64,000 nt of DNA from Dioscorea cayenensis subsp. rotundata (GCF_009730915.1 NC_052481.1:20744461-20808460); one strand, 5' to 3'. Numbered from the stretch's first letter, positions 1 to 13,200 are shown. The notes: generated by a model not told the origin, from the letters alone. Made by a program: numbers and translations.

Positions 1-65
1 AATCTAAGCACTTGATTTTATCCAAAACATCAAATCTCTTTTTCCTCTTTTTTTTTTCCTTGGCA

Positions 66-293
66 GTTGAACCACTGATGCAGGTGCAAAATGTTGCTGA
101 GCAAGTCTCTGGAGGCAATTTGTCCTGCATCTTTGCTGTACGTAAGCAACAAAGCTGCCTATCCTTATTAACTCTGGAACATGACCAAGATAATCTCTGT
201 TGTTGTATTCTCCCTGTAACTTGGTTTTTTTTTGGGTATTCTATAGCAATTTTTAGCCAAGTTGTATATCTTGTTGTGACAGTCATGTATTGA
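66..293 (+). CDS. possible terminal exon of an unidentified gene entering from the left edge
   Basis: A pyrimidine-rich tract ending in TTGGCAG at about 59-65 looks like a 3' splice site. The frame that follows stays open to a stop at 291-293 (about 75 codons) and includes the segment EPLMQVQNVAEQVSGG. A possible AATAAA polyadenylation signal follows at about 298. Read this way it would be the last exon of a plus-strand gene convergent with ATG5. The second half of the translation is cysteine-rich and hydrophobic and looks unlike ordinary protein, so the true coding part may end earlier or the stretch may be 3' UTR. I do not recognise the family. Confidence 0.2.
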   Translation, partial: VEPLMQVQNVAEQVSGGNLSCIFAVRKQQSCLSLLTLEHDQDNLCCCILPVTWFFFGYSIAIFSQVVYLVVTVMY

Positions 294-299
294 GCATAA

Positions 300-979
300 T
301 AAATTTGGTTGCTCCATATATATTTGCATCCGGCTGATTTGAATGTTTGCTCATCAAGAGTTTATTGCATTGCATGATTATGGAATTTTTAAACTAGCAT
401 TTTTTTTTTTTTAATTATTCTTATGTACTTTTTCAACAATGAGAATTCATTTTAAGTATTTGAGGGTTTATGCAATTTTATGAGTAATCTGGATATAGGA
501 CAAAACTGCATTACTGATTTTTTTTTTTTAAAAGGAAAGTTGCTATTATTTTAATACAAATGGTATTTCCGAAGTTTTGTTTTCTGCTTTTTTTTTTCTT
601 TAATTAAAGAATTCCAAACAAATTCATGAGTTCAAGAAAGATTCAACTTGAAAAATCAGATCCTCAGCTGCATACATGATGCATCACTGCACTCCCACCA
701 ACACCTTTGCAATGATAAACCACTCAACCGAATATTTCTTTTGATTTCCAAGCAACAGAAAATCAAAAAAATACAACCTGATTTTGAATATGAATATAAA
801 TCTGAAATGCAATTCTATTTATATGCATAGAAACCTTTCCCTTCATGGAACAACCCAATTGATCCCACACAACTAAACTGATGGTACCCTAACTATCTGA
901 TTCCTTTCTCACAATAAGACCCCAAAAGAATAAACAATGATATATGAATTCCACTTAAAAAAACAAAAAAAATGTTCAA
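300..979. other. intergenic, T-rich, no gene seen
   Basis: AT-rich stretch with several long T runs between the possible terminal exon on the plus strand and the stop codon of ATG5 on the minus strand. The part next to 979 is presumably ATG5 3' UTR. No reading frame, RNA gene or repeat could be supported. Confidence 0.4.
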
Positions 980-3900
980 TCATCTCACTAGGACTTGACT
1001 TGGTGATGCTTCAGTAAATACACAGATATGAATGAAGTAATCAGGGTTCATCAGGTTGTTGACCACCCAGAAGAATGGAATACTCAGATCTAATTCAATC
1101 CCTTGAATTCGAATAAGCTTGACTTTGGGTTTCTTCGAAAGCACCACAGAATCACTAATTATCGACGTTTCTTCCGCCTCTACGTTTCTCAAACTATTAG
1201 GTGTTTCATAATCCTCAAAGCTTGGATTGGTCACTTGGCATCCCTCTTCTTTACTGAATATTTGATTGTCAGGCATGGTTTCGTCGTCAAAGATCTCAGG
1301 CAGTAGAGCTTTCAAAGCTGTCCTTAATGTAAGAAGGTGACCTGCATAACAATAGTAGAGGTGAAGACTAATGCCAGGACCTCAACAGCAAGACTGATGA
1401 TGTTATTACAAACCAGGTTTAATTCACATTAACATAGATTGTTAGCATCAAAACCTCCTTGTGGTGGTGAGGTGGTCAAATGAAACACTTATGGCTGTCA
1501 ATGAATCGATAAAACCTAGATCCAATGTGAGATAATCCACTGGGATGGTAGGTAAGTTTAGGTTAAAAAATATATATATATTTTCTAAAGCAATTTTTAC
1601 TGATCCACTTATAAACCAGAAAAAGTGGAAATTCTTATAGCTGAGTGGCCTCTTCAAGGCCCTACAATACCTTCATACTTGTGAATTTCAACTGGCCGAT
1701 TTATGTAGGAGATACTGTCCCAGCTATCAACTGCAGTTGCTTCATCAAAATCATCAAGGTCTTGACTGATATTGCGCACATACAACCGAACAGGAATTCT
1801 GCCTGGTAAGGATTGGGTAATGCAAAAAAAAAGTAGCTTAGAACTCCATGAAACATCTAAAATTTTAATGCCAAAATAAGTCATTCAGGTAACACTGGAG
1901 CTCCCAATAATGAAAAGTATATAAAGGCAACCACATTTTGGTCTTCAATGTGGCATGAATGTATGATTAAAATGTGTTGATGAATAAAAGAAGATGACAA
2001 AGCGTAACATCTTATGTGTACACTATCCACTAGGTTCTCAGCCTAAATCAACCTTAATTAACTGGTCTCCGCAGCTTTGCCCTTTTTTGACTGTCCTTTC
2101 CAAATGAGAGATTGTCAAGGAATTAAAATGAAGAGAGACCCAAAAAAAAAAAAAGATTTATTTATGTAAACTTCCTACGGTGTTAACCTTGTATTAGGTT
2201 TATAACAGCAAAAACAGTTTCAAATCTACCATAAAGTCCAAAATTTTGTTATTCAAGATAGATGACTATATCAACACAAATTGAGGCCAATAATCAGAAG
2301 ATGCAAAGATGCAATTATGTTGAGAAATCACTCAAGACAAGGTTAATCATTTTTTTTTTTTCAAAAAGATGTGAGGCAACTAAAATTTACCCACTCATTT
2401 CTTTTTCTAATTAAAAGGAAAAAATGGACCTTTTTAATTATTAGATCTCTTCTCCCAGTCATGTTAAAGAATTTGTGTTCTTATTATGATGCAGTAGATT
2501 AACTAGTATTACATTGTTAACAACAGCATAGGAAATCATCCTTAAGAGAAAACATACCAACCCGGCTAGATCCAGCGGTTTCAGCTTCACCAAGAGCCTG
2601 ACGAGGTTGTCCTGATCCTGTTTTGAGCGTGCAATCCTCTCCAATGGGACCAAGCTTAAGTCTTGATGCTATTCGTTGATGGCCTTCCATGTTGCCTAGT
2701 TGAAATATATGTTAATTGTTTGTAATAGGAAAGGAACCAAGAAAGCAAAGATTCATGTCAAACTAAAGTATCAGCACATAACAAATCAACCTGAGGAACA
2801 TGAAGAATTTAAATTAACCAACCAACCTTTCATCAATGATTGCCACAGCTCAAACTGATCTGCCTGAGATAAGTTCATGACATTCTTACAGTTCCCATTG
2901 ATAACATATGCTGCCTGAAGAAACATATAAGCATCTTATTGAGATCAACATCCGCCAGCCAAATAAAGGCAAAATAAGTTTTTCACCCAAAGAACAGTTA
3001 ACAAAGCTATTCCATTCACAATTTCTACTAAGCTGCATTTCCAATGCATAAAAAAAATACAGGCACTTTCTACCAGACTAAGATTTTGAATATATTAAAG
3101 TTTCAACTACTAGTGAAAGTGAAAGAGAACAATCTCAAACCTCTCTAATCAGAGAAAGAAAATGTACATCACAGTCAAAGGTACGTAACTAAACCAAAAT
3201 ACGGCAGATTCTGGGCAACTGAATATAGAGCAATTAGCAATAAAATTGAAATTGTGAACATACATGTCACAACTTATTAACTATTGAAAATATGAATAAA
3301 ACCATTTCATTATCCTGTCTGAGTCCTCATTGCAAAGTTTTAAAATATGCCATTAATAGTTCAGACATCAAACTAAATACAAAGTTTCATCAGTAGTCAG
3401 TAGGAATATAATGAATTGCTTAATTTCAAGTCACAGACAAAAAAGGTTAGTTATGTAGGAAGTTTTCACAAGATGCAACCATTCTCTTTTCTTCCAATGT
3501 TAGTGGGCATCCTATCTAAGCTATTTTTGTGAGCACTCCTGATCAATTTCCCTACCCCTTTGGGTTACCTATGCCATCTAATGAATTATATCCTCAATAG
3601 TAATCCTCTTTCAAGTATAATGAATGCGATATGTAGATAAATTTAACTTTCAGAAATCAAACGTAATGCAGTAGAGAGATTTCTCCTGCAAACTCTTTAT
3701 AATGAGCATCATGTAAGAAATTATCTTTCATACATCACTGATGAATGAAATGTAGAACTTAGCGATAAAATGCGTATGATATCTTAACAGGGCATAAATA
3801 AATAATTTTGAGCTTTACAATCTGTAATGATGAAGGTTAACCATCCATAAAACTGAATGTCCAGCAAGGAATATACACAGTTTCTGAATGTATAAATATT

Positions 3901-4793
3901 GCTCAATTTAGGAAAAAAGAGGCTCTGAGTATACAAGAAAATAAAGGTATCCAAATATCAGATTAAAAGAGAAGTTGTTAGAAGCCGAACCTCTTTCAGG
4001 GCATTAATAAAGCTCCATTTTACATTGTCTTCACTCTCACATGGGATCAAAGTTTCTCCAGGGTGTCCTCTAAAATGGACCTGCAAACCAAATCATACAG
4101 CCATTATATACTAACCATAAGGAATTAGTAAAAAACTCATTAAAGCTACATCAAACCCTGAAACAAGATTCAAAATTTAACATTTTCATCGAAAATTACC
4201 GTTAAATTCCATGGCCTCTCTGGTTCTGCACATAAGAGATCATAGAGAACTCCTGTAGGTATATACCTAACATTCATTCATGAAAAGCAAAAATTTCAAA
4301 CCTTAATATGAAGAAATCCCAGAGCCGGAAGAGATGATAAGAATAACGAACCACTTCAAAGGCAAGCCTTTGTAATCGAACCAAACAGTGTCAACGCCCG
4401 GAGGAAGCGTACTACTAAAATAGGGTTTCAAAAGAGATACCAACAAAGGCAAGTAACCAATGCGAGGACCCAGAATCTGAGAACAAACACAAACCATAAT
4501 CAAACCTTGAAATCAAAACTCCATTACCGAAAATGAAGATCCAAGATGATTAAAAGAAAAATCCATTAAAAAAAACCTCATCAGAGATTGGAATTGAAGA
4601 ATGAAAAGAAGAGGGTTAGGGTTACCAGTGCCGGAGGAGGAGGTGGGAGAGTAGTGACCTCGGATTCATGGAGATGGATCTGGAGAGGGATAGCACCACC
4701 CCAGATGTATCGCAGTGCTTCTTCGGAGCAGAGCTCCATGGCCGCCATGGATGGCTTGGCTTGTTCCGATAGACGAGCCCCGGAGGAGTTCAA
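980..4793 (-). CDS. ATG5: autophagy protein 5 (ATG5)
   Basis: ATG5 is the substrate of the ATG12 conjugation system. The ATG12-ATG5 conjugate works with ATG16 as the E3-like factor that lipidates ATG8 on the growing autophagosome. Eight exons with GT-AG borders and consistent phase: 4626-4793, 4352-4476, 4200-4266, 3991-4080, 2827-2914, 2558-2695, 1671-1802 and 980-1341, giving 389 codons. Family hallmarks in order are GGAIPLQIHL, GPRIGYLPLL, DTVWFDYKGLPLKW, the lysine in INGNCKNVMNLS that accepts ATG12 (about Lys160 here), ARIPVRLYV-like GRIPVRLYV, and the C-terminal IPFFWVVNNLMNPDYF. The N-terminus is about 20 residues longer than in Arabidopsis. Two further in-frame ATGs, at codons 16 and 19, could be the real start. 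Frame intact throughout. The 1.1-kb intron 4 (2915-3990) holds nothing recognisable. Confidence 0.95.
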
Positions 4794-4962
4794 GAGTCTT
4801 CGTCTTCTTCTTCTTCACGGATCGCTCTGAGTCGAGAAGGAAGCAACTCGGTTGGTAACTCGCCGTGGACTCTTATAGTTAATGGACGGTGAGATTGAGG
4901 CGAGTTTGACGCCAAGATTCGCGTCGGGATCTTGATGTCAATTTTTGAAAATTTTAGGGAAA

Positions 4963-5330
4963 AATTAAAAAAATAAACCTTGTGATTTTCAAATTTTGCA
5001 AAAATAGAGACATAGCTTTGTTTTTTTATTTTTAAACTAGCTCATAAAAAAGAAAAACATTATATGAAGCTTAATTTATAATGGTAAAATTATCATTTTT
5101 TAAAAAACCATCTCTTATTATATCATGTTTTTATAGTGTGATGTTTTTAAAATAATCAAAAATAAATTAATTATTTTGCTTATGTAAATTAACACGATTA
5201 TGTGAGTTAACGCGATTAAAATTTATTAACTTTGCTTCCGCATAGTTTTAAAAAATATTTTTAAAAAAATCGGTCTCTATTTTGTAAAATTGTAAACTAC
5301 AACGTTTTCAAAAATTTTATTAATTAATTA
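4963..5330. repeat. AT-rich imperfect inverted repeat, MITE- or foldback-like
   Basis: The left arm ends in TTTTGCAAAAATAGAGAC (about 4994-5011). The right arm, on the opposite strand, begins GTCTCTATTTTGTAAAAT (about 5273-5290). The arms stay similar for roughly 40 bases with several mismatches and enclose about 260 bp of AT-rich sequence. Such structures are common non-autonomous DNA transposon remnants. No target duplication was found, so the superfamily is unassigned. Confidence 0.4.
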
Positions 5331-5840
5331 TTTTTATAAGTTTATTGACTAATTATAACTTTAATGTTATCCTCAAAGGTGTAGTTAAAATGAAAATTTT
5401 TAAATTTACACAATAATGATTGAGACTTGAGAGAGTTATGTTTAGTCCATGTTTCATTAAAAAAAAATTATTCAAATACAATGGTATATCCATGATGTTA
5501 AACATGCGGCACAAAAATTAACAAATATAATATAATAAATAAATCTTGGCATGCAGATATATTTGAGCTTTTATTAAATAAATATTTTCTCCATCCCAAT
5601 ATAAAAAAAAAACATTTGAAATGATCAAATCTCTTAAGATTAAACAAAATTAGTGAGTTTTTAAATTTTAATAAAAAAAATTACCATATTTTTTAAAATT
5701 ACTTTCAATTTCTTTGCTTATAAAGAGATACAAAAAAAAATTTAATGAAAAAATATTTCCAAAGAAATTAAAAAAAATTCAATTTTTAATTTTACATACA
5801 ATTATTTTTTTCATAAAAACAATTAAAACAAAAAAGTGCC

Positions 5841-5846
5841 ACGTCA
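5841..5846 (+). promoter_or_regulatory. histone hexamer motif ACGTCA
   Basis: ACGTCA in the context CCACGTCACTGA, about 250 bp upstream of the H4 TATA box. The hexamer is a known element of plant histone promoters, bound by bZIP factors. A single copy is seen and no exact octamer CGCGGATC was found, so its role here is inferred from position. Confidence 0.45.
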
Positions 5847-5850
5847 CTGA

Positions 5851-6486
<636 letters not shown>

Positions 6487-7685
6487 GTGTTTGTTGGGAT
6501 TAGGGTTTGCTTGTTTCTAGGGTTTGGTTGTCGTCTTTGTTCTTGTAAATTGTGCTTGAATTTGAATGAAATCGGTGGATCACATTGTGGATTGTTCTCT
6601 TGAATTTGAGGTTTGTTTTGATTCTTGTTAATTCTCTTTGGTTGATCATATGAGTTCTTTTGTGTTGTTTATTTATTTATTTAATAATTACTTAGTATTT
6701 TTTTAGTTTAGTTTGTTTATTTATTTAGTGTTTTTGTTTGCTATTGTGAAGCTAATTGTATTTTGTCTAATATATTTATAAAAAGATTTCTTAAAACATT
6801 ATTCACATGTTATATAAAGAATTAAAAAAATAATTTTTTTGCTTATAGATTTGTTCCAAGCTGAAATGTTGTGTCAAGGTGATCCGAAGTTGGTTTTTAG
6901 TATTATTAATTTTAATTAGATAAATCATGACTTTAATTCAGGAATAGAAATGCAGTTTTAAAAAGTTACACAAAGGGAGGAGGATAATACTAGAAATTAG
7001 AGTATTAGAAACATTAAAGATTTAAACTTAGATTAGACTTGAAATGGCCTCTAAATATTTCAGTCATAAAGCGTAAAGAAGGGTCAAAAAAAAGGGTAAG
7101 GTGCGAGCTAATTAGCATTAATTTTAAATTTTTTCTTAAAATAAAGATTCATTTGATTAGAATTTTTATTTTAATTTTTAAGAAAGTCGATATCTATGAT
7201 TTTTTCATTCCAGAAATTCTCCCAAGCCACTTGGGTTTTCCAAATCACAACCTGAACGTGATTTGTGAATATAAAAAGTTTGCTGTGTTTTAAATCAGTT
7301 ACATGTCAACGCATAAAATAAGAAACCCATGAGAATCATCCCCCAGCATGTCCATTCCCCCATTGAAAAAAATAACACACACACATCCATCACTTTCTCT
7401 AGTGTCATCAAGTAACCGAAAAGATCTTACTTTTATTTCTGTATATATATATATATATATACATGTATCAACAACAATCACACCACTTGTCCCTTATATT
7501 CACATGAAAATCATCTCTTGTATCACTACAATTCAGACATCTTTTAACAAACACAATCAAATACACACACTAATCACAACACACATAACATAACTTCCCA
7601 AAACCAAACTCACAAGAATCACCCCCTTATCCAACCCCATTTCTCTCACCACCTCCCAAACCAAACAAAGCATTCCAATAATTCC

Positions 7686-7725
<40 letters not shown>

Positions 7726-7791
7726 AAACACATCACATATAAAACCCAAACACAAATCTCATTCATCATTCATCACCCCCCAAACCAAAAC
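6487..7791. other. intergenic, AT-rich, with microsatellites
   Basis: Contains the H4 3' UTR, AT-rich sequence, a (TA)n run at about 7442-7460 and a longer (AT)n run at about 7690-7721. The last 200 bases are rich in ACA and CCA and probably form the promoter and leader of the glycosyltransferase gene. No convincing gene; the small reading frames here are low complexity. Confidence 0.5.
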
Positions 7792-8694
7792 ATGATGAAA
7801 CTCCTCCATCTCTTCCTCTTCTTCACTCTCCCCTCCATCATCCTCCTCCTTCCCTCTCTTCATCCTCACCTCTCTCCACCACCCTTCAACAACAACAACA
7901 ACAACAACAACAACCAGCACCAACACTACTACTCTTCTCCAAACCCAAGACCACTTCTCCCTTCTCATCTCCATCTTCACTCTCCCAGACCACTACTCTC
8001 ACCGCCACTTCCTCCGCCTCCTCTACCCCACCCCATTCTCCTCCCCTTCTTCCACCATTCACCTCAACTTCATCTTCTGTAACCTTTCCAAACCCGACCA
8101 ACACCTTCTCATCCCTCTCGAAACTCCTCCGCCACAACGACATCATCATCCTCAACAACTGCACCGAGAACATGAACTCCGGCAAAACCTACACCTTTTT
8201 CTCCTCTCTCCCCCACATCCTCCCCCACCCTTACGACTACATCATGAAAGCCGACGACGACGTCTTCTTCCAACTCCCTAACCTCGCCGCCTCTCTCCTC
8301 CCTCTCCCCCGCCGTGATCTTTACTACGGCTTTGTCATCCCCTGCGCCAGCAAAGATCCATTCAAAGACTACATGTCCGGAATGGGCTATGTTCTATCTT
8401 GGGATTTAGTGGAGTGGATATCAGTGTCGGAGATCCCCGCCGGCGAGGTTGTTGGGCCGGAGGATAAGTTGGTCGGAAAGTGGTTGAAGGTGGGTGGGAA
8501 GGGGATGAATAGGTATAGTGAGAAGCCGGGGATGTATGATTATCCAGGGAAGCAATGGGAAGTGTTCGCATGAGCTTATTCCGGCGACGGTGGCCGTTCA
8601 TCGGCTGAAGAGAAGAGAACAGTGGTTGCATGTGCTTAAATTTTTTAATGTTACTTCTCAACTTCAACAACCTTCAAAACTCTACCATCTTTGA
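7792..8694 (+). CDS. GT31-like glycosyltransferase (putative beta-1,3-galactosyltransferase), frame broken three times
   Basis: Intron-less plant galactosyltransferase-like gene, predicted type II Golgi protein. Frame 1 from ATG 7792 gives a hydrophobic anchor (MMKLLHLFLFFTLPSIILLL) and a poly-Asn tract. Frame 2 carries SLLISIFTLPDHYSHRHFLR and IHLNFIFCNLSKPDQHLL. Frame 3 (from about 8124) carries HNDIIILNNCTEN, the DDD sugar-nucleotide/metal motif in YDYIMKADDDVF, DLYYGFVIPC and YMSGMGYVLSWDLVEW. Frame 1 again carries HELIPATVAVHRLKRREQW up to the stop at 8692. Each step is a net +1: one at about 7886-7965, one near GAAACTCC at 8120-8127, one at about 8545-8566. Unbroken it would be about 299 residues. 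No internal stop is found in the homologous parts, so either a very young pseudogene or insertion errors in the assembly; I cannot choose with certainty. Confidence 0.75.
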
Positions 8695-9175
8695 TCTTTG
8701 ATCTTTGACTTACTACATATTAATTTGATTACTTTTTGTTAATTATTTTTTTATTTTTGGTTTATGTTGTACGTGTTTCGTTTTATTTTTGCGGATCATC
8801 TCCTCTAGTTCTGGAATCAGATAATACATTGATTTTTTGGAATCAGATAATACATTGATTCCAGTTTATCATATTCTGACACATGTCTCATAATTTTTTT
8901 ATTGTGAAATAGAGACAAGTGTTAGTTTTTAATAAGTTGGAATCAGGATATTCTTTAGTTTTAGAATCAGATGAGTTATTGTTTTTGTTGTTATTTTGAT
9001 ATTTTATTTATTTAAAAAGAAATAGAACATAAAAATGAAAAATAATTTTTTAAAGAAGAAAAAAAAAAGATATTGTAGAAGATGTAGTAAAAGACTCCAA
9101 GCATTTTACTACAAAATAAATAAATAAATAAATAGACTTCAAGCATTAATAAGTTTTTTTTCAAGGAAACCCCAA
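8695..9175. other. intergenic with a 22-bp direct repeat
   Basis: AT-rich 3' flank of the glycosyltransferase gene. A 22-bp direct repeat (starting GGAATCAGATAATACATTGA) lies at 8813-8834 and 8839-8860, with a degraded third similarity near 8938. No gene is visible. Confidence 0.5.
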
Positions 9176-9931
9176 GGCTTTGTTTGGTTGAGGGAGGGAG
9201 GAGGGTGAGGGGTGTTGGGGGTGTGGGTGTTGTTTGGTTGAGGGAGTGAAGGGGGTGAGAGGGGTGAGGAGGGGTGCCTCACCCCTTCTCACCTCATAAT
9301 CCACTCCCCAGATGGGGTCTTTTTGGGGAGTGGATGTTTATTGTTTTTTATTTTTTTAAATAATTCAAAAATATCATTAATGCCCTTCACTTTATATGTA
9401 GAATTCTATCATGTATCACTGAAAGTGATTGTTTGTTTGGGATTGTGAATATGTTTATCGTGAGCGTAATTTTTTGTTAAATATGATAGTGTATCTTTCA
9501 AAGTATGTTTTCATGATTTTTAAGACTTTATGAATAAATATGATAAAAATAGAGGGTATGTTTGATGATCGTTGGGTGTTGACATTTTAACCAATATTTA
9601 TCAATTATAATCGAGATGTTATGACTTTCCTCATAATCAAATAAATATTTTTCGCTAATTATTGTGTGTGTTTTATAATGTTTATCATATATTATATATT
9701 GTGTTATTATTATTATTCTACGATTGATTATTATATATATTATTACCTATTTTTGTTATGCGAGGCGAAAATAGTCGAATCACATTACACTCTTTCTCCT
9801 CCTCCACTCTTTTTTTCAAAGCGAAATAAACTACTTTCTCCACACTCATAAAATGAGCCAAACCACGATATTTTTCTCAAACCCTCCATACTCCTCCCTC
9901 CCTCCTCCCCCTGAACCAAACAGGGGGCAAA
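9176..9931. mobile_element. GC-rich terminal inverted repeat element (MITE-like)
   Basis: The left end reads GGCTTTGTTTGGTTGAGGG and then GGAGG repeats. The right end, on the other strand, reads GCCCCCTGTTTGGTTCAGGG followed by the same kind of GGAGG run, giving inverted termini of about 30 bp. Inside, 9299-9309 and 9325-9335 form an 11-bp perfect hairpin (ATCCACTCCCC / GGGGAGTGGAT). The centre is AT-rich and non-coding. The GTTTGGTT terminus resembles plant PIF/Harbinger (Tourist) MITEs, but a clear TTA target duplication was not seen, so the superfamily is unresolved. It ends only a few bases before the NSN1 leader. Confidence 0.5.
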
Positions 9932-9948
9932 GGATTGACACCTAAATT

Positions 9949-9956
9949 AACCCTAA
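9949..9956 (+). promoter_or_regulatory. telo-box-like AACCCTAA upstream of NSN1
   Basis: AACCCTAA immediately follows the MITE-like element and precedes a pyrimidine-rich leader. Telo-boxes are frequent in plant genes for ribosome biogenesis, which fits NSN1. The leader seems to be spliced: exon to 10044 (CGAG before GTGAGC), intron 10045-10270, then the exon carrying the ATG at 10294. Confidence 0.4.
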
Positions 9957-10293
9957 TCCCTTTATCTCTATCGCCACTCTTCCTCTCCATCACCTCTCCT
10001 GCCCGCGTTGGAGGTTTCACTCGAAGACCGATTGGGTAAACGAGGTGAGCATTGCCATTCTACCTTTTTTGTCTCCGCGAAATTCATGCGGTTTGGTTTT
10101 TCTGATGAAATTCATCACATCTGGAAGAAAAAAAATGGGATTTTGACGGATTCTGGTTTGTTTTAGTGAAAGAATATGGCTGATTCTTTTATAAAGTTAT
10201 CTTTTTGATCTGAATGTTTGCTTTGTTTAGATGTCGATTTCTGAATAGTTGAAGGGTTTCTTTGTTGTAGGTTTAGCCCTTGAAGATCAAATA

Positions 10294-13200
10294 ATGGTGA
10301 AGAAGAGCAAGAGTAAAATTTATAAATTCTAATGCCTTTTATTTTGTTTTTTGGTTGATTAGATTGTGCTTAATTTTTAATTTGCCAATTTAGAGAGTAA
10401 GAGTAAGAGGGTGTCACTGAAAAAGAAGTATAAGGTAATAAGGAAGGTAAAGGAACACCACAGGAAGAAGGCAAAGGAAGCAAAGAAACTTGGGTTGAAC
10501 CGGAAGCGCAAGGTTGAGAAGGATCCTGGCATCCCAAATGACTGGCCTTTCAAGGAACAGGAGCTCAAGGCACTCGAGGCTCGAAGAGCTCGTGCTTTAG
10601 AAGAGTTGGAACAGAAGAAAGCTGCTAGGAAAGAAAGGGTGCCTTTTTCTTACTCATCTTCTAAGTTTGTTGTGAATGAGTACTTTTTTTTTTTTTACTT
10701 AGAATTACATAGAATTACAATGTAAGTATGACCTGAATAATGTTAAGCATAATAGATGATGAATTATTTTTATTCAGTTCAATGATTAAATATGCCATTG
10801 CCGATTGACAGTCCTTGTTCCACAGGCTCAGAAGAGAAAATTGGGGTTACTTGACAATGATGATCTTGGAAACTTGGCTGCCAGTGCTTCTGCCAAGGAT
10901 GATGAGTTCTCAAATAGAAGTGCTGTTGAGGAAACCTTGGCTGCACATAAAAGTCATGGTATTAGTTAATTTTGTTTTCTAATTAGTTTGAATTGGAAGT
11001 TATCAATATTCTTCTCTCTTTGTAGTCGTTGTTAATCATATCGCTTAAATTTAATATAACCAGTACTTTGAACAATGTCTTGAATTTCTCAGACCATTCT
11101 GAAAGAGCTTTCTACAAGGAGTTGGTCAAAGTTGTTGAAGCATCAGATGTAATTTTGGAGGTTCTTGATGCAAGAGATCCCTTTGGTACACGGTGTGTTG
11201 ATATGGAAAAGATGATCTTAAAGTCTGATCCAAATAAGCGGCTTATTCTGCTTTTGAATAAGATAGGTATGTCCTGTTTTATTAGCTTTGCTTCATGTTT
11301 TCAAGCTGACATTTGCCAAAAAACTTCAAGAATAATTATGAGGCTTGCATTTACTGTAACCTACTAACTTTCAAAAACATCAACTTCTACTGGAAAGTGT
11401 AAAATGGCTTTCTTTCCAAAGAAATACACCTCTTTGGTCCTTTGCTTAAAAATGTTGCTTTTGATTCAGTCAATTAAAGATGTGTGTATTGCCATTATGA
11501 TCAAACATTTCTTTTCTTTGTCATAGATCTTGTTCCTCGGGAGGCATTAGAAAAATGGCTCAACTATTTCCGAGAAGAGTTACCAACAGTTGCTTTTAAG
11601 TGTAGCACTCAAGAGCAGAGATCACATTTAGGGTGGAAATCTACCTCCAAAGCATCCAAAAAGAGTGATATGCTTCAAACAAGTGATTGTCTTGGAGCTG
11701 AAACTCTGATAAAATTGTTGAAGAATTATTCTCGAAGCCATGAGGTAAACATGAACTACTTTATCAAAACTCTTGTAATAATGTTACAATGACATATTAA
11801 CAAGCTTATATTATTTCTTCACATGACCAATAATCTCTATGATCATGCAATCCATGCTTTTGCATTGTTTACCATGAACATATATTGCTGCAAAGTGACA
11901 TTAAATGTGAAGGTACCAGTTTTCAAAGATTGAAAAAGCTGATAGGCACCCAATTATGGTCAAATTCATGTTGACCCTAACACTAGTCATCCTCTATAAG
12001 ATCAATTATGTATAGTACCTATGCCAAAATCGAAATTGTGGGCTTTATTCTATTTCATGTGTGAGCTAGTGAACTGATACAAATTGAGGATCTTACACGG
12101 GAAGAACATCATTGTGAGCAGCATTAAAATTAGCAACCAATTTGCCAAACACCTATACATTCTAAAATCTTAATCTCTTAGACTAGTATGATTATATAGG
12201 GACAACATTAAAGATAGGAAAAATTATCAAATATACAAATCTATTTCAAGCTTTAAAGTTAATGGCTTGCTATTAAAAGGCTACAATTTAGTCATCATTT
12301 AAGCACTTCAGCACTGTGCTTTTGGTTTTGATTAAAAGAAAATAACCTCCTTATGAAGCAAAGTGACACTTAAGTTTGACATCAAGTTAAGCCTTGGATC
12401 ATACAGCAGTATTTTTATTTCTTTTTGGGTAATTGAAACTTTGTCTATTGTTTACCAGCAATATTTTTCATTTATCTGCCTTCTAGTGCCATTTTGTTGT
12501 GAGAGGACTAAGAAATGACACAAAAAAGTCCCTCCTGTTCTCAAAGAGAACTAGAGAACCAAGATTTCCTTCTCACTTCATGGCTGGATTTACCTACCAC
12601 ACATTATAAACTAGTTGTATGAAAAATGAAATCTTCTTCCATCCCCAAATTCTAGAGACTTACATGATATATATATATATATATGCATAAAACCTAGATA
12701 AGACAAATATTTAGCCAAAGTATCAAACAAACTGGATCAGTTCATACGTAATCACCTATAACTAGGATAAGATTAACTAAACCGAGATAAACACAGCAAA
12801 AACATGTAAAATCAATGTAACATGTACAACTTGATTTCTTAAATTAACTTAGCTGATAACTAAAATGCCACTAAGGCGTCCTAAACAAAAAAAAAGTGTA
12901 ATGTTTGGAAGCAAGCTAGTCATCGCAAATGCTGGATATAGAAACATAGGAACAAGAACATTAGAAGAAATGGGGAAAACAAACAAGTAAATCCAAAGCA
13001 TTAATTCTATAGTTGCAAAATAAGTCAGGATGTAGTACTGGCTATTCTAAAACTTAAGATGATTAACAGAGATACTAACCAAGACCAATAGCAATGTTGA
13101 TGACTGCTGTCTTCCAGATATGCAGATATTGTTCAAAGAATATGTAGAAAACAGAATATGGGAACACCTGTATCTGCATCGGCAATGTTGCAAGAGCAAT

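Noticed and set aside
7759-8185. Minus-strand frames opposite the GT31 gene, with poly-Val and poly-Cys
   Set aside because: Translations of the complement of AAC and CCT repeats; no real protein composition.
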